Shown here in pieces: positions 63,372-64,000 of a stretch of DNA of 64,000 bases; the first letter of the stretch is position 1, and every line of letters starts with the position of its first letter. Under the pieces are notes generated by a model that made no database searches, had not been told where the DNA came from, and saw only the letters and a program-made list of their open reading frames with translations. The stretch comes from Cinnamomum chago. Taxonomy: Eukaryota; Streptophyta; Magnoliopsida; Laurales; Lauraceae. Location of the stretch: positions 70,215,422-70,279,421 of the forward strand of contig CP142456.1 of the NCBI GenBank assembly GCA_038049695.1, written 5' to 3'. The position numbers and the translations under genes are program-made.

Positions 63372-64000
63372 CTGTGGCGGGCCCAGGATTTTTGTTTGAA
63401 TGGGGCTGATGATGATCAATTGAGATTTTCAATCATTCATGTGCTCAATCAGACAATGGACCCCACTTCTGTTGTCATAAAACTCTAGCATATATCCCTA
63501 CTGGGTATGAGATTCATCTCGAACGGTCCAGATTATCTTTGAGTGGGCCCCACGATGGAGTTCTGGACCACTTTGTTAGTTCCTAACAACGAGTTAATCG
63601 GATTTCCATCATTCACTCAATCAAACGGTGGGACCTACCTTTATTGAAATAAAATTTTAGGATATGTCATTGGAGGGGTTGACATTCATTTTGAAGGGTT
63701 TAGATAATCATTTTGTGGGCCCCACAATGGATTTCCGGAGACGTATTATAATAGCTACAATAGAGAATCAAACTCGTCCTCATCACAGCTGAATTAAACT
63801 CAACTCCCTCTTTCTGAAAAGATTCCAGACCTCCCTTTTTTTCATTTTTTCAGTTTCTCCTTTCTTCTTTCTTCTTCACTTACCTATTTCATTTTCTTCT
63901 TCTTCTTTCCCCTCTTTTTTCTCTCGTCTCCTTCTCTCTGCCTCAAGGGTGGGGCGGAACCCATTTTGAAGGTGGGGCGTCGGCCATACCACCATAACCA
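63372..64000. mobile_element. hAT-type element end in U-box intron, continues past the window
   Basis: TGTGGCGGGCCCAGGATTTT near 63374 closely matches the end CAGTGGCGGACCCAGGATTT of the hAT element at 27480. Inside are two diverged units of about 170 bp (about 63405-63560 and 63590-63740), each with a TTCAATCATTCA or TCCATCATTCACTCAATCA motif and ending in GTGGGCCCCAC. Then comes a pyrimidine-rich stretch and GGTGGGGCG motifs typical of the subterminal regions of such elements. The right end lies outside the window. Confidence 0.55.

Overview
The window is nuclear DNA of a flowering plant, most likely a woody species with a repeat-rich genome. It carries spliced plant genes, organellar-type PPR genes, plant hAT, CACTA and LINE relics, LTR elements with 5-bp target duplications, and A/T-rich intergenic DNA with recurring GTGGGCCCCAC-type repeats. 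I cannot name the species. Only two loci look like ordinary intact genes across what is visible: a cytosolic ribosomal protein S15 gene (9087-16946, four exons, third intron about 7.2 kb) and a PLS-class PPR gene (36980-38743, intronless). A U-box E3 ligase gene starts at 61362 and runs off the right edge. A microRNA gene of the miR171/miR479 type lies at about 56077-56157.

Layout. 1-4008: fragment of a very long LTR-like sequence (minus orientation) studded with about ten copies of a 30-bp hairpin motif, plus a 43-bp-arm GC-rich inverted repeat. 4009-5486: further LTR-like leader sequence and intergenic DNA. 5495-6818: a non-autonomous hAT-like element with long inverted ends, an 8-bp target duplication, an array of a perfect palindrome and a captured PPR gene fragment (a Pack-type transposon). 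6827-8940: intergenic, with a degenerate tandem repeat. 8941-16946: RPS15. 16947-21589: intergenic with MITEs. 21590-25356: remains of a bHLH transcription-factor gene, split inside an exon by a 2.3-kb LTR-type insertion and lacking the bHLH domain. 25840-30672: a second member of the same LTR family, itself split by a 2.0-kb hAT element. 30678-36970: relics (copia scrap, GC-rich hAT-like element with internal triplication, foldback, CACTA end).

36970-53415 is a duplicated gene-fragment locus. The PPR gene plus an ankyrin-repeat exon (36971-39992) is repeated at 49984-53415, where the PPR copy is a pseudogene carrying a 381-bp solo LTR. A third short PPR 3' piece lies at 46510. Between the copies are a LINE insertion, an isolated terminal exon of an RRM protein, and a 2.2-kb non-autonomous LTR retrotransposon (47358-49569) sitting inside LINE ORF1-like sequence. 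53416-60500 is intergenic with MITEs, microsatellites, a diverged repeat pair and the MIR gene. 60501-64000 holds a possible small minus-strand exon, the U-box gene, and the end of another hAT element in a U-box intron.

The genes do not form a pathway. The common theme is mobile DNA capturing, splitting and duplicating host exons: three PPR-derived relics besides the intact gene, one bHLH relic, two ankyrin exons and one RRM exon.
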